From the NCBI GenBank assembly GCA_030425705.1, contig JAUHZU010000004.1, positions 203,132 through 267,131 of the forward strand: DNA of 64,000 bases, written 5' to 3'. Position numbers and translations under genes: made by a program. The stretch is from Phycisphaerae bacterium. Lineage in GTDB: Bacteria > Planctomycetota > Phycisphaerae > Phycisphaerales > Phycisphaeraceae. The notes beneath the pieces are model-generated. The model saw nothing but the letters and a program-made list of their open reading frames with translations. It was not told the DNA's origin and did no database searches. Each line of letters opens with the position of its first letter. Positions within the stretch are counted from its first letter, which is position 1. This document shows, piece by piece, positions 7,698 through 16,539 of the stretch.

Positions 7698-8645
7698 ATG
7701 CGTTATCAATCCCTCGGCCGGACGGGCCTGAACGTCTCTGTCGCCGGGCTCGGATGCGGCGGGCACTCGCGGCTGGGCACGGCCTACGGCAAGGACCTCG
7801 ACCACGCCGCGTCGATCGTCAGGCTCGCGGTCGAGCACGGCGTCAACTACATCGACACCGCCGAGTCCTACAAGACCGAGCCGGCCGTCGCGCGTGCGCT
7901 GCGCGACCTCGACCGCGACAAGCTGGTCCTCTCGACCAAGGCCGGGCTGTGGACCCGCGACGACGTGCCGATGCCTACCGCCGACGAGTTCATCGCCAAG
8001 CTTGACGGTTCGCTGCGGACGCTGGGCGTCGAGACGATCGACGTGTACCACGTCCACGCCCTGGCCGAGCACCAGATCGACTACGCACTGTCGGACATCC
8101 TGCCCGCCTTGGAACACGCGAAAAAACAGGGGAAAATCCGCTTCCTCGCCGTGAGCGAGGTCTTCCACCACGACCCGGCCCACGCGACGCTGCCGGCCCT
8201 GATGCGGCGCACCGACGCGTTCGACGTGTTCATGGTCGGGCTCAACGCGCTGAACTTCAGCGCCCGCCGAGCGGTCCTGCCGATGTCCCGCGAGCGCGGC
8301 ATCGGCGTCGAGGTCATGTTCGCGGTCCGCAAGGCGCTGACGGACCCCGCGCACCTGCGCGAGACGGTGGCCGGGCTGATCGCGTCGGGGCAGGTCGATG
8401 CCGACCAGGTGGATGCCGACGACCCGCTGGGTTTCCTGGTCGACGACGAGACGCCGACGGTGATGGACGCGGGCTACCGCTTCTGCGCCCACGAGCCGGG
8501 CTGCCACACCGTCCTGTTCGGCACGGGCAACCCCGATCACCTGCGCGACAACATCGCGTCGCTGAACAAGCCCACGCTCTCGGCCGACAAGCTCGCGCAG
8601 CTCGCCACACTCTTCGGCCGGGTCGATTCGGTGTCGGGGAACTAA
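7698..8645 (+). CDS. Aldo/keto reductase
   Basis: A 315-residue cytoplasmic NAD(P)H-dependent oxidoreductase of the AKR superfamily (TIM barrel). It begins MRYQSLGRTGLNVSVAGLGC. The catalytic tetrad is visible: Asp53 and Tyr58 (NYIDTAESY), Lys81 (STKAG) and His118 or His120 (VYHVHAL). The C-terminal cofactor region reads HTVLFGTGNPDHLRDNI. Length is normal. The start has AAGGAA upstream. The substrate cannot be told from sequence. It follows the nonamer repeat 3' of aroDE, so co-transcription is uncertain. Confidence 0.92.
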   Translation: MRYQSLGRTGLNVSVAGLGCGGHSRLGTAYGKDLDHAASIVRLAVEHGVNYIDTAESYKTEPAVARALRDLDRDKLVLSTKAGLWTRDDVPMPTADEFIAKLDGSLRTLGVETIDVYHVHALAEHQIDYALSDILPALEHAKKQGKIRFLAVSEVFHHDPAHATLPALMRRTDAFDVFMVGLNALNFSARRAVLPMSRERGIGVEVMFAVRKALTDPAHLRETVAGLIASGQVDADQVDADDPLGFLVDDETPTVMDAGYRFCAHEPGCHTVLFGTGNPDHLRDNIASLNKPTLSADKLAQLATLFGRVDSVSGN

Positions 8646-8667
8646 TGCGATTCTCGGCGGGTGCCCC

Positions 8668-9081
8668 CTACCACGCCGCCTCGAAGGCGTGCTCGTAGTG
8701 GCGGACCTCGGGCCGTTGGCCGTCGCGCAGGTCCACGCCCACGACGTCGAACCGCACGCCCAGCCCGCCGAGCCGGGCCGCGTGTTTCTGCTTGAGCTGG
8801 TAGGCGAGCGTGGTGAGCTTGCGCTGCTTCTTCACACCCACGCGGTGCTCGGGCGCAACCGAGCTTGCCCGGTCCTCGGACGTCTTCACCTCGACGATGA
8901 CCAGCGTTGCCCGGTCGGGCGTGAGCATCACCAGGTCGATCTCGCCCGCCACGTTCCGCAGGTTGCGCGCGACGGGTTTGTAACCGTGTCGCCGGAGGTA
9001 GCGCTCGGCGACACGCTCTCCGCGCTCGCCGGGCGGGCGGTGGCGGCCGATGCCGAGCAGTCCGGCGAGCCGGGCCCTCAC
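8668..9081 (-). CDS. YraN/UPF0102 family endonuclease-like protein
   Basis: A 137-residue member of the UPF0102 family, which has a restriction-endonuclease-like fold. The signature is GERVAERYLRRHGYKPVARN, then AGEIDLVMLTPDRATLVIVEVKTSE, containing the E-D-ExK catalytic motif (GEID...VEVK). The start is taken as GTG at 9081, whose GTGA overlaps the TGA of the upstream membrane-protein gene and so suggests translational coupling. A longer frame to 9198 would overlap that gene heavily. The precise biological role of the family is not settled. Confidence 0.85.
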   Translation of the reverse strand: MRARLAGLLGIGRHRPPGERGERVAERYLRRHGYKPVARNLRNVAGEIDLVMLTPDRATLVIVEVKTSEDRASSVAPEHRVGVKKQRKLTTLAYQLKQKHAARLGGLGVRFDVVGVDLRDGQRPEVRHYEHAFEAAW

Positions 9082-9467
9082 GACGCCGCCGCCATTTCGC
9101 TGATCACCCAGGGGCCATAGATCAGGAAGGCCAGCAGCACGACGTGCAGCGCGACATAGACCGAGCCGGCCAACCCGCCGTAGACTCGGACCGTGCACGC
9201 GGGTACCGCGATCGGCCAGAACAGGAAGACGACCCAGAGCGAAAGCGTGGGTAGGGGCTTGTGGTGATAGCGCGCATCTGCCCGGGCCCAGAGTGTAAAG
9301 AACCCACCCAACATCAACGACAACCAGCCGAACAGTTCGGCCCTGCCCGCCACAAGCGCGGTGCCCAGGAGCAATGCGAACAGCATCGCCGCGAGGTACA
9401 GGACGACGCGTCGATGACGGAACCGCGCATCGGTCGTCGCAGCGTCGTGTTGGGAATCACCCGGCAT
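9078..9467 (-). CDS. Hypothetical inner-membrane protein
   Basis: A 129-residue protein with about four hydrophobic segments: VVLYLAAMLFALLLGTALVAG, LFGWLSLMLGGFFTLWA, LSLWVVFLFWPIAVPA and VYVALHVVLLAFLIYGPWVI. The ATG at 9467 has GAGGGG close upstream. The stop overlaps the GTG start of the YraN-like gene by 4 nt (GTGA). The preceding SurA-like gene ends only 17 nt away, so the three genes are likely one operon. The family was not recognised. Confidence 0.75.
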   Translation of the reverse strand: MPGDSQHDAATTDARFRHRRVVLYLAAMLFALLLGTALVAGRAELFGWLSLMLGGFFTLWARADARYHHKPLPTLSLWVVFLFWPIAVPACTVRVYGGLAGSVYVALHVVLLAFLIYGPWVISEMAAAS

Positions 9468-9484
9468 ATCCCCCCTCACGCGCC

Positions 9485-10708
9485 TCAGCCCGCGGTGTCG
9501 TAGCGGGCGATGGCGATGTCCAGGAGCTTCTCGGTCATCAGCACCGGGTCGGTGTAGCCCCCGCCGTTCCACAGCGTCTCGCGGAAGTCGCGGAACAGCG
9601 TGTCCCACTGCTCCAGCCGGAGCCGCTGCTCGAGCTCGACCTGCACGTCGCGGAGCTGCACGTCGGCGCCGGGCACGTACGCCTGCACCTGCACGAAGAA
9701 GTGCCGGTCGCCGGCGGTGATGGGCCCGGCGTGCTCGCCCTGCGCGAGGCCGAGGATCACGGCGTTGACCTCCTCGACGCCCAGCACCTGGTCGCCGGTG
9801 ATCGGCTCGCCGCTGTTGAACTCCCCGCCGGACGTGGGGTTGTAGCTGTTGAGCGTTTCGTCGCGGGCGACGACCTCGAAGGCGTCGCCGTCGGCGAGCT
9901 TGCGGGAGATGACCTCGGCCGACACCGCGTCTCGGGTCATCATCAGGCGGATGACCCGGCGGTCCTCGGTGTTGAACACGCCCTGGGCCATCATGTCGTT
10001 GAACCGGCGTTCGACGTCGCGCTGCTGCACGTTGATCTGCGGCATCAGCTCCTGCTGCAGGTACCGGCGGACGACCAGCTCCTCGCGGTACTGCGCGAGC
10101 GCCTCGTCCAGCTCCATGTCCTCGGCCGCGAGGAACTCCGCCCGCGCCTTCGCCAGCGAGCCCTGGCCGTAGAACCGCAGCAGCTCTTCGCGGCGCGCCT
10201 GCACCATGCCCGCCACCGCCTGCCACTCGCGCTCGCTCAGGCCGCTGCCGGCCTCGGCGAGGATCAGCTTGTCGATCAGCACCTCGCGCATGCGCCCGGC
10301 CAGCACCGGCGCGGCACGCCGCAGGAACTCGTCCCCGTCGTACCGCCGGCCGAACGCCGCGAGCTCCGCCTCGACCGGGTCGAGGATCGTGTGCGCGTAG
10401 ATCGCTTCGCCGTTGACGTGGCCGAGCATCGCGTCGACCGCGTAGGCGCGGTCCCGGCCGGCCGCGCCGGGGGTGTCGGCGGTGGAGGCGTCGGTCGTCG
10501 TGGTCTCGGCATCGCCGGGCGAGGTGGTGACCGCGACCGGGTCGGGGCTGGCCTGCTCGGCAACGAAGTCCTCGGGCGCGACCCGGCCGGCGCTGGGGGC
10601 CGTGAGCCCGTCGAAGCTGCCGCAGCCCAGCAGCGCGAGCGTCGCGCCCATCGCGGCCGTCGCGGCGGACAGGCGTCGGGTCAGGCGTCGGTCGGGTGCG
10701 GGGTGCAT
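9485..10708 (-). CDS. SurA/PpiC-like peptidyl-prolyl isomerase lipoprotein
   Basis: A 407-residue exported lipoprotein with lipobox LALLGCGS around residue 29 and a Thr/Pro/Asp linker to about 90. A SurA_N-like helical domain follows (NGEAIYAHTILDPVEAELAAF through LAQYREELVVRRYLQQEL). The parvulin-type PpiC-like domain spans about residues 240-340 (RRVIRLMMTRDAVSAEVISRKL, GDAFEVVARDETLNSYNP, GEFNSGEPI, and ending HFFVQVQAYVP). A C-terminal helix closes it. It is likely a periplasmic chaperone or foldase. Key catalytic residues of parvulins are not obvious, so chaperone activity is safer to assume. TAACAT near 10783 is a possible -10. Confidence 0.8.
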   Translation of the reverse strand: MHPAPDRRLTRRLSAATAAMGATLALLGCGSFDGLTAPSAGRVAPEDFVAEQASPDPVAVTTSPGDAETTTTDASTADTPGAAGRDRAYAVDAMLGHVNGEAIYAHTILDPVEAELAAFGRRYDGDEFLRRAAPVLAGRMREVLIDKLILAEAGSGLSEREWQAVAGMVQARREELLRFYGQGSLAKARAEFLAAEDMELDEALAQYREELVVRRYLQQELMPQINVQQRDVERRFNDMMAQGVFNTEDRRVIRLMMTRDAVSAEVISRKLADGDAFEVVARDETLNSYNPTSGGEFNSGEPITGDQVLGVEEVNAVILGLAQGEHAGPITAGDRHFFVQVQAYVPGADVQLRDVQVELEQRLRLEQWDTLFRDFRETLWNGGGYTDPVLMTEKLLDIAIARYDTAG

Positions 10709-10917
10709 GGGTTCGCTCCGGGTGCGTCGGTCCGCCGGCGAGTCAGCAGGCGGCCAGCCGCCCCCCTCGATCCGGGCCCACTATGTTATCGGCGACTCGC
10801 CCGCCGGGGGCTGAAACGCTGCCGCGCAGGGGCGGCCGTCCCCCCCCCGCTACTCCGTCACCCGACGCCCAGGGGTGAATCGGTGGGACGCCCCGCCATG
10901 CCGTGACTGGGCCTAGT

Positions 10918-10959
10918 TAAAAATCACACAGGGCCCCGCGGTGGAAACGCGGGGCCCTG
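10918..10959 (-). terminator. Rho-independent terminator after the metal ATPase gene
   Basis: A perfect 12-bp GC stem (10929-10940 with 10948-10959, loop GTGGAAA) is followed on the minus strand by TGTGATTTTTAAC. It is 34 nt past the ATPase stop. Confidence 0.85.
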
Positions 10960-10992
10960 GTCCTAGGCGGTAAGTTTTTATGAAGCAACGCC

Positions 10993-13104
10993 TTACGCCG
11001 GAGCGACCTCGCCGGATGGCGCGGGGCCGACGTGCTCGATCCGGCGGGCCCGGCGGGTGGTCTCGACCGTTTCCTCGGGCTCGTGGATGTGCTCGCCCTC
11101 GCGCACGAGGCGGGCGGAGTTGAAGATCACCACGATCGAGCTGATCCCGTGGCCGATCGCCGCGATCCACGGCTGCATGTACCCGGCCAGGAGCAGCACG
11201 ACCATGAGCAGGATGTAGATCAGCGTGCCCACGAGGTTCTGCCGGATCACCGTGACCGTCTTGCTCGAGAGCCCGACGAGGAACGGGATGCGGTTGAGGT
11301 GGTTGTTCATCAGCGCGATGGACGCGGAGTTGATCGCGACGTCCGAGCCGGCCGCGCCCATGGCGATGGACACGTCGCCCGCCGCGAGGGCCGGGCCGTC
11401 GTTCACGCCGTCGCCGACGACCGCGACGGTGTGCCCCTCGGCCTTGAGGGTCTCGACGAGTTCGAGCTTGTCGCCGGGCAGCGCCTCGGCGGTGAAGTCG
11501 GTGATCCCCAGCGCCTCGGCGACGCGTCGCGCGGGGCTCCAGCGGTCGCCGGTGATCATCACCCGCCGCTTCACGCCCAGCTCGTCCAGCTGCGCCAGCG
11601 CGTCGGGTGCGCCCTTCCGCGGCTGGTCGGCCAGGCCCAGCCAGCCCACGGCCCGTCCGTTGTGCGCCACGAACAACAAGCTCAGCCCCTCGGTCTCCGA
11701 TGTGTCCAGCGGCGACATGTCCACGCCCTGGTCCTGCAGGAACGCCTCGCGCCCCACCAGCACCACGCCGCCGTCGGACAGGGTCGCCTTCACGCCGCGG
11801 CCCGACACCTCCTCGAAGCCCTGAGTCGTGGCCGGCTCGAGCTTCGCACGCTCGGCCACATCGACCACCGCCCGCGCGACCGGGTGCCGGGAGTTCACCT
11901 CCGCCGAATAGCACCAGCGCAGCAGGTCCGCGCCCTCGACGCCCTCGACCGGCTTCATGCGGGTCACGCTCAGGTCGCCGGTCGTCAGCGTGCCCGTCTT
12001 GTCGAACACGATCGCCGTGCAGCGTCGCACGACCTCCAGGTCCGACACGCTCTTGACCAGCACGCCCAGCCGCGCCGACGCGCTGAGCGCCGCGACGATG
12101 GCCGTCGGCCCGCACAGGATCAACGCGCACGGGCACGCGATCAGCAGCAGCGAGATCGAGTTCTTCAGGTCCTTGGTGAACACGAAGATGATGAACGCGA
12201 GGATGATCACCACCGGCGTGTAGTACGACGCGTACTTGCTCAGCTCGCGGACGACCGCCGGCTTGCTCGACGCCGCCTGCAGGATCAGCGACTGCACCTT
12301 GCCCAGCGTCGAGTCCTCGCCGGCGCGGGTGATCTCGATCTCCAGCCGGCCCGTCTCGTTGATCGTGCCCGCGAACGCCTCGTCGCCCGGGGCCTTCTCC
12401 ACGGGCACGGACTCGCCGGTGATGTTCGCCTGGTCCACCGTCGAGTTGCCCGCCTTGACGATGCCGTCGCCGGGGATGTTGTCGCCCGGCAGCACCAGCA
12501 CCACGTCGCCGGGCTTCAGGTCCTTGGCCTGGACCTCGCGCTCGCCTTGGTCGGTGAGGAGCACCGCCTTGGTCGGGGTGATGCGGATCAGCGACTCGAT
12601 GGTCTTGAGCGCGCCCGCCGCGGTCCGGTGCTCGATCAGCGAGGCGATGAGCATAAAGAACGCGACGACCGCGCACTCGAAGTAGATGCCCGCCGCGAAC
12701 GCCGCGATGATCGCCAGCGCGACCAACTCCTCCATGTGCGAGCCGCCGGCGACGTGCTCGTCGTCGTGGTGATGGTGGTGGTCGTGGCCGCAGTCCGCGC
12801 CGTGGGCGGGGTCGCCGTGGTCGTGCGAGCACCGGCCGGTGATCAGCGCCTTGCCCGCGCCGTAGACGATCGGCCCGCCCAGGAACAGCGACGCGAACAT
12901 CGCCAGCAGGTCGCTGTGGTCGTTGGTGTCGAAGGTGAACCGCGCGATGACCGCCGCGAACAGCAGCGTCACACCGACCAGCACGAGGATGATCTGCAGG
13001 TCGACCCGGCGCTGCTCGTCCTCCGCCGACCCCGCCGGGGCCGGGCCGTGGCTGTGGTCGTGATCGTGGGTGTGCGCGGGGTCGTGGGCATCAATCGCGG
13101 ACAT
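10993..13104 (-). CDS. Heavy-metal-translocating P1B-type ATPase
   Basis: A 703-residue membrane pump. It has no N-terminal HMA domain. It carries a His/Asp-rich N-terminus (DPAHTHDHDHSHG) and a second His-rich loop with five consecutive His (about residues 88-115). P-type motifs are complete: TGESVPVEK (actuator), the transmembrane metal site CPC in LLIACPCALIL (about 323), phosphorylation site DKTGTLTTG (about 369), HP motif SRHPVARA, GDRWSPARR and hinge GDGVNDGPALA (about 567). CPC plus His-rich termini fits Zn/Cd/Pb or Cu export. Specificity is not decided here. The ATG at 13104 follows AGGGAG. TATACT on the minus strand near 13213 could be a distant -10. Confidence 0.93.
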   Translation of the reverse strand: MSAIDAHDPAHTHDHDHSHGPAPAGSAEDEQRRVDLQIILVLVGVTLLFAAVIARFTFDTNDHSDLLAMFASLFLGGPIVYGAGKALITGRCSHDHGDPAHGADCGHDHHHHHDDEHVAGGSHMEELVALAIIAAFAAGIYFECAVVAFFMLIASLIEHRTAAGALKTIESLIRITPTKAVLLTDQGEREVQAKDLKPGDVVLVLPGDNIPGDGIVKAGNSTVDQANITGESVPVEKAPGDEAFAGTINETGRLEIEITRAGEDSTLGKVQSLILQAASSKPAVVRELSKYASYYTPVVIILAFIIFVFTKDLKNSISLLLIACPCALILCGPTAIVAALSASARLGVLVKSVSDLEVVRRCTAIVFDKTGTLTTGDLSVTRMKPVEGVEGADLLRWCYSAEVNSRHPVARAVVDVAERAKLEPATTQGFEEVSGRGVKATLSDGGVVLVGREAFLQDQGVDMSPLDTSETEGLSLLFVAHNGRAVGWLGLADQPRKGAPDALAQLDELGVKRRVMITGDRWSPARRVAEALGITDFTAEALPGDKLELVETLKAEGHTVAVVGDGVNDGPALAAGDVSIAMGAAGSDVAINSASIALMNNHLNRIPFLVGLSSKTVTVIRQNLVGTLIYILLMVVLLLAGYMQPWIAAIGHGISSIVVIFNSARLVREGEHIHEPEETVETTRRARRIEHVGPAPSGEVAPA

Positions 13105-13409
13105 GAACGTCTCCCTGAGAACAACCCCCGGCACAAAAACACACACGGGCCGCCGCCCCGGGCCCACCCCGGGCGGACAGCCAACCCCCGCCGCCGATCG
13201 GCAGCCGGGCGGAGAAGTATAGCACCCCCCCGCCGGGGCCATCGCCCGCCACGCCCCGCAGGGCTTATCGGCCCCCGGCCCAACCCATCGCTGGCACACC
13301 CCGCGCGCCGCCCTAACACACGCCCGCTACCCTCCCCCCGTCGCGGCAAGCGACCCCGCCAGGCCCCCGCCCGCAAGCCCGCCCCAGCCCCCGACCCACG
13401 AGACCCGCC
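13105..13409. other. Intergenic region between divergent genes (305 bp)
   Basis: Very C-rich on the plus strand. It contains the minus-strand TATACT box (about 13213-13218) that could serve the metal ATPase, and TACCCT near 13325 on the plus strand. No repeat family or metal-regulator operator was recognised. Confidence 0.5.
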
Positions 13410-13748
13410 ATGCCCGCCCCCGCCCCCGTCCCGCTGACCCGCGACGCACCGCACGACCCCACCGACCGTGTGGCCCCGTGCCCGGCCGTCCAACCCGATG
13501 CCGAATTGCCCCTGGACCCCACGAACCCGGCCCAAGTCGACGACCTCGACGAGGACCGCCAAAGCGACCTCGACGACGACGAGCAGCAGGCCTTCCTCGA
13601 CAAATTCTACATGCACCTGGACGGCCAGCTCCCGCCCGAGGACCTCCCCAGCCTCCAGCACCTGCTCGACCACACCCCCAACGCCGGCCGGCTCGCGATG
13701 GACGCCCTCCGCCTCGACCACCTGCTCCGCGAAGTCTTCGCGGAGTAG
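13410..13748 (+). CDS. Small acidic protein resembling anti-sigma N-terminal regions
   Basis: A 112-residue protein with a Pro-rich N-terminus, an acidic centre (VDDLDEDRQSDLDDDEQQ) and a helical C-terminus (FYMHLDGQLPPEDLPSLQHLL through ALRLDHLLREVF). The C-terminal half resembles the YLDGELSPEE...LRLHALLRE helical repeat at the start of many planctomycete anti-sigma/FecR-like proteins, but no membrane or sensor domain follows. Function is unknown. A terminator follows at 13804, so it is probably its own transcription unit. Confidence 0.6.
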   Translation: MPAPAPVPLTRDAPHDPTDRVAPCPAVQPDAELPLDPTNPAQVDDLDEDRQSDLDDDEQQAFLDKFYMHLDGQLPPEDLPSLQHLLDHTPNAGRLAMDALRLDHLLREVFAE

Positions 13749-13803
13749 GCAGCGGGTCCTATCGCTCAGACACGGCCGTACCCGCCACGAACCCGGCGTC
13801 ACA

Positions 13804-13825
13804 TCCCGGCGAGACCGGGTTTTTC
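13804..13825 (+). terminator. Rho-independent terminator
   Basis: Stem CCCGG-CGAGA-CCGGG (13805-13819) followed by TTTTT, 56 nt after the stop at 13748. The TTGGCC at 13827, just past it, is a possible -35 for the next gene. Confidence 0.75.
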
Positions 13826-13826
13826 G

Positions 13827-13855
13827 TTGGCCGGCCACACCCCGCCAAGTAGACT
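13827..13855 (+). promoter_or_regulatory. Candidate promoter of the pseudopilin gene (leaderless)
   Basis: TTGGCC at 13827-13832, a 17-nt spacer and TAGACT at 13850-13855, ending 6 nt before the ATG at 13862. It is the only leaderless candidate here with a passable -35 at 17 nt. Confidence 0.55.
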
Positions 13856-13861
13856 ATCCGC

Positions 13862-14662
13862 ATGGAGAGACGCCGTACCCCCGACGCCCGCCCAGATCTC
13901 CGCCCAAAGCGCGGGTTCACTCTGATCGAGCTGCTGGTGGTCGTCTCCATCATCGCGCTGCTCGTCGGCATCCTGCTGCCGGCCCTCAGCGGCGCGCGGA
14001 AGTCCGCGGTCGAGGCCCAGTGCAAGTCGAACCTGCGCCAGGTCTCCGCCGCGCAGTTCATGTACCAGCAGGACTTCGGCGTCTTCGCCCGGCTCTGGTC
14101 CGCGGCCGACGGCGACGGCGAGGCCGTCAACAACCCCGTCTCCCCGCTGGCCGACTACCTGGAGGTCGACCGCCGCCGGCTCCCCGAGCCCGGCTCGGTG
14201 ATGCAGTGCCCCGCCGTCGAGCCCGCCGAGTTCGAACGCCTCGCGCCGCTCGTCCAGCCCGGCCACCAGGTCTCGTCGTTCGGCATCAACCCGGCGATGC
14301 AGTTCGACCGCTGGGACTTCAGCACCGCCAAGGCCTCGGCCAGCGACCTCATCCTCGTCGGCGAGCAGGCGCTCGAGCCCTTCGAGCAGCTCCAGACGTC
14401 CAACGGCAAGACCGCCGTGCCCCTGCCCTACAGCGGCGCGGCCTGGCTGTCCCTCAACAACCACGACCCCCAGCGCGGCTACCGCCACTTCGACGGCGGC
14501 GCGAACTACGCCATGCACGACGGCAGCGCCCGCCGGCTCTTCCACAAAGACCTCACGCTCTCCGGCAACCACTGGGCGTGGTGGGACACCAAGGACGACC
14601 CCTGGACCCTCCAGGCCATGACCTCCTCCGGTGCCCCCGGCGGCTGCGGCTGCGGCGAGTAG
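13862..14662 (+). CDS. Type II secretion/type IV pilin-like pseudopilin
   Basis: A 266-residue prepilin-type protein. After a basic leader (MERRRTPDARPDLRPKRG) comes the prepilin peptidase site G-FTLIELLVVVSIIALLVG, with Glu at +5 and a hydrophobic N-terminal helix, then LLPALSGARKSAVEAQCKSN. The C-terminal signature HFDGGANYAMHDGSARRLF is an H-X-DG variant typical of planctomycete pseudopilin-like proteins. The extreme C-terminus is Gly/Cys-rich (GGCGCGE). It is predicted inner-membrane and then fibre- or surface-associated. No secretion machinery genes are nearby. Confidence 0.88.
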   Translation: MERRRTPDARPDLRPKRGFTLIELLVVVSIIALLVGILLPALSGARKSAVEAQCKSNLRQVSAAQFMYQQDFGVFARLWSAADGDGEAVNNPVSPLADYLEVDRRRLPEPGSVMQCPAVEPAEFERLAPLVQPGHQVSSFGINPAMQFDRWDFSTAKASASDLILVGEQALEPFEQLQTSNGKTAVPLPYSGAAWLSLNNHDPQRGYRHFDGGANYAMHDGSARRLFHKDLTLSGNHWAWWDTKDDPWTLQAMTSSGAPGGCGCGE

Positions 14663-14694
14663 GCACAATCGACAACGGGTCAACAGCGCCCCGC

Positions 14695-15690
14695 TCACAC
14701 CCCGCCGAACGCTTCGCGCAGCATCGCCAGGGACCGGGGCACGGCCTGCATCGGGCTGTCTTTGCCCTCGAACTCCAGGCAGATGTACCCGCGGTAGTCC
14801 GCGTCTTTCAGGATCTGCGCGACGCGGGGGTAGTCGATGTCCAGCTCGTACCACACCCCGCCGCCGAAGTACGTCTTGGCCTGCACGAACACCGCCTCGG
14901 GGGCGAGCGCCTCGTACTGCGCGTACTGGTCCTCGAGGAAGTTGCCCGTGTCCAGCGTCGCGCGCAGCCAGGGCGAACCGATCGCGTTGATCACCCGCAG
15001 CACCCCGTCGGCGTTGCGGCCCAGGCCCCAGTGGTTCTCCAGGCCCATGACGATGCCACGTTCTTCCGCCTCCCGCGCCAGGCGGTCGTACGCGTTGATC
15101 ACCCACTCGAAGCCCTGCTCGTCGGAGAACTCCCGGGGCGTGGGCTCGCGGCCCTGGTTGGCCATCAGCTCGTTGAAGTCGCCCTGCGTGCCCCACCGCC
15201 CGGTGTTGACCCGCATCGTCGGGATGCCCAGGTCGTAGGCCAGCTCCAGGGAGGCGATGGTCTTGTCGAGGTTGGCCTGCCGGGCCTCGGCGTCGGGGGT
15301 CACGAAGCCCTGGTGGGTGGACAGCCCGCAGAGGTTCAGCCCGTTGAGCAGCGCCGCCCGCTTGATCTCGCGGACGTGGGGGTTGTCCTTGCGGTGCATC
15401 TGCACCTCGAGCACCTCGAACCCGTCGAAGCCCATCGCCGCGGCGTGCTCGATGCATCGCAGCATGTCCGGCGGCTCCTGCTCGGGGTCGTACCGCCAGA
15501 ACGAGTAGCTCGACACGCCGATCGGGTTGGGCCGACGCCGGGGCGACGCCTGCCCGCCGTCCCGGCCGGCCGCGTCCTGCTTGCGGGCCCCCGCCACCCG
15601 CGGCTGGGCCGAGCAGGCCCCCACCGTGCCTGCGGCCACCACCGCCGCCGCCGAACGCGTCAGAAAAGCCCGCCGTGGGATCGCTTGCAT
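14695..15690 (-). CDS. Sugar phosphate isomerase/epimerase-like protein, exported
   Basis: A 331-residue TIM-barrel protein of the AP-endonuclease-2-like/xylose-isomerase-like family. The N-terminus MQAIPRRAFLTRSAAAVVAA has a twin-arginine motif followed by a lipobox-like VGAC (about 25), so it is probably a Tat-exported lipoprotein. Barrel motifs are GVSSYSFWR, GFDGFEVLEVQMH, CGLSTHQGF, MRVNTGRWGT, GIVMGLENHWG, RATLDTGNF and YICLEFEGK, with conserved metal-ligand Glu, His and Asp positions. The ATG at 15690 has GGAGG 7 nt upstream. Substrate is unknown. Such exported epimerase-like proteins are numerous in planctomycetes. Confidence 0.85.
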   Translation of the reverse strand: MQAIPRRAFLTRSAAAVVAAGTVGACSAQPRVAGARKQDAAGRDGGQASPRRRPNPIGVSSYSFWRYDPEQEPPDMLRCIEHAAAMGFDGFEVLEVQMHRKDNPHVREIKRAALLNGLNLCGLSTHQGFVTPDAEARQANLDKTIASLELAYDLGIPTMRVNTGRWGTQGDFNELMANQGREPTPREFSDEQGFEWVINAYDRLAREAEERGIVMGLENHWGLGRNADGVLRVINAIGSPWLRATLDTGNFLEDQYAQYEALAPEAVFVQAKTYFGGGVWYELDIDYPRVAQILKDADYRGYICLEFEGKDSPMQAVPRSLAMLREAFGGV

Positions 15691-15808
15691 CAAGAGGCCT
15701 CCAATTAGGTGCAGAACCAGCCCGAGCCGCCGCCGGGCCATACCCGCGGACGGCAACGCCCTATGGTACTGACCCATCTGGGTGGGCGCGGTGGTCAGGA
15801 AGAGCGCA

Positions 15809-15873
15809 GGAACCGTTTTCGGTGCCACAGGAGGCCCGGATGCGGTATACGGTCCTGTCACCTTTTCGGTTCC
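15809..15873. repeat. REP-like palindrome (GGAACCG...TCCTGTCACC type)
   Basis: Arms 15809-15832 and 15853-15873 are imperfect reverse complements containing GGAACCG, TTTTCGG and CCTGTCACC. The motif resembles the RAYT-associated GGTGNCNGGAACC-type REPs. It lies between the GC-rich epimerase gene and the low-GC island. Confidence 0.65.
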
Positions 15874-15912
15874 AGAACGAACAAACAGGGCACACAAATC
15901 GAAGGGCTTCGT

Positions 15913-16356
15913 CTATTCACGCGACGAGATTTCGGACGCCCCTGCCGAAGTTAGAAAATCTTCGATGTGACTCTTCATATGATCCCATATCTCAGTTTCA
16001 CTGCTACTCACAAGCAAACTCGTGTCAGCCAGCAGCATGTTCTGTAACACAATGTGATCGGATGGGGTGGGCAAAACCAGATTCGGTGAGTCCGGCGAAG
16101 TACCGCCTAGATACAAGCGCCCGCCTTCATCCGAATCCTGAATATGTACCCAAACAATTTCATGAGTGGCACCACAACCCGACACGCAAGAAAATCGAGC
16201 ACCTTTAGATCCCCCATCTCTATACATAACAACCGCCTTGACCTGCATCGACGCCCCCCGATCACTACCATTCACACCGCACCCATAGGCGACAGTAAAA
16301 AACATGCACATCAAGATAAATCGCACAACCACGGCTCTATACACAACATGCTCCAT
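15913..16356 (-). CDS. Hypothetical secreted protein or lipoprotein, low GC
   Basis: Unrecognised 147-residue protein. The N-terminus MEHVVYRAVVVRFILMCMFF then TVAYGCGVNG looks like a signal peptide with a weak lipobox. The mature part contains KAVVMYRDGGSKGARFSC, TPSDHIVLQNMLLADTSL and a C-terminal charged helix. ATGs at 16356 and 16383 are both possible, without a clear ribosome binding site. The frame stays open to 16734, but that upstream part is translated 21-bp repeat and is not believed. Base composition is far lower in GC than the neighbours, suggesting acquisition or a fast-evolving orphan. Confidence 0.5.
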   Translation of the reverse strand: MEHVVYRAVVVRFILMCMFFTVAYGCGVNGSDRGASMQVKAVVMYRDGGSKGARFSCVSGCGATHEIVWVHIQDSDEGGRLYLGGTSPDSPNLVLPTPSDHIVLQNMLLADTSLLVSSSETEIWDHMKSHIEDFLTSAGASEISSRE

Positions 16357-16441
16357 ACGGGTAGAAATGTTGTCAGGAACCATTTCCCGTCTGCGGTGCC
16401 TGATCGATTCGAGTTTGGCCCGTCGGTTCATCCGTAAGCAA

Positions 16442-16485
16442 CATGCCAGCCAGCGTAGCCGGGGGGGTGGGGTATGCCAAGTGTT
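16442..16485 (+). repeat. Direct repeat copy 1 (CAGCGTAGCCGGGGGG type)
   Basis: Shares CAGCGTAGCCGGGGGG, then TGGGGT and GCCAAG, with 17896-17938 in the same orientation. The two copies bracket the three inner low-GC genes. Confidence 0.75.
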
Positions 16486-16539
16486 TCCCGGCGTCGGCAT
16501 GGGGCGGGCCTCTTTTCGATGTGCCGGGGACGCGGATCG

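Noticed and set aside
9468..10226. Upstream extension of the 9078 membrane-protein frame
   Set aside because: It lies antisense-free but out of frame inside the SurA-like gene, with Arg/Ala/Gly-rich shadow sequence.
11032..13437. 801-residue open frame on the plus strand over the metal ATPase gene
   Set aside because: An antisense shadow of a GC-rich gene. Low-complexity Arg/Ala/His sequence with no domain.
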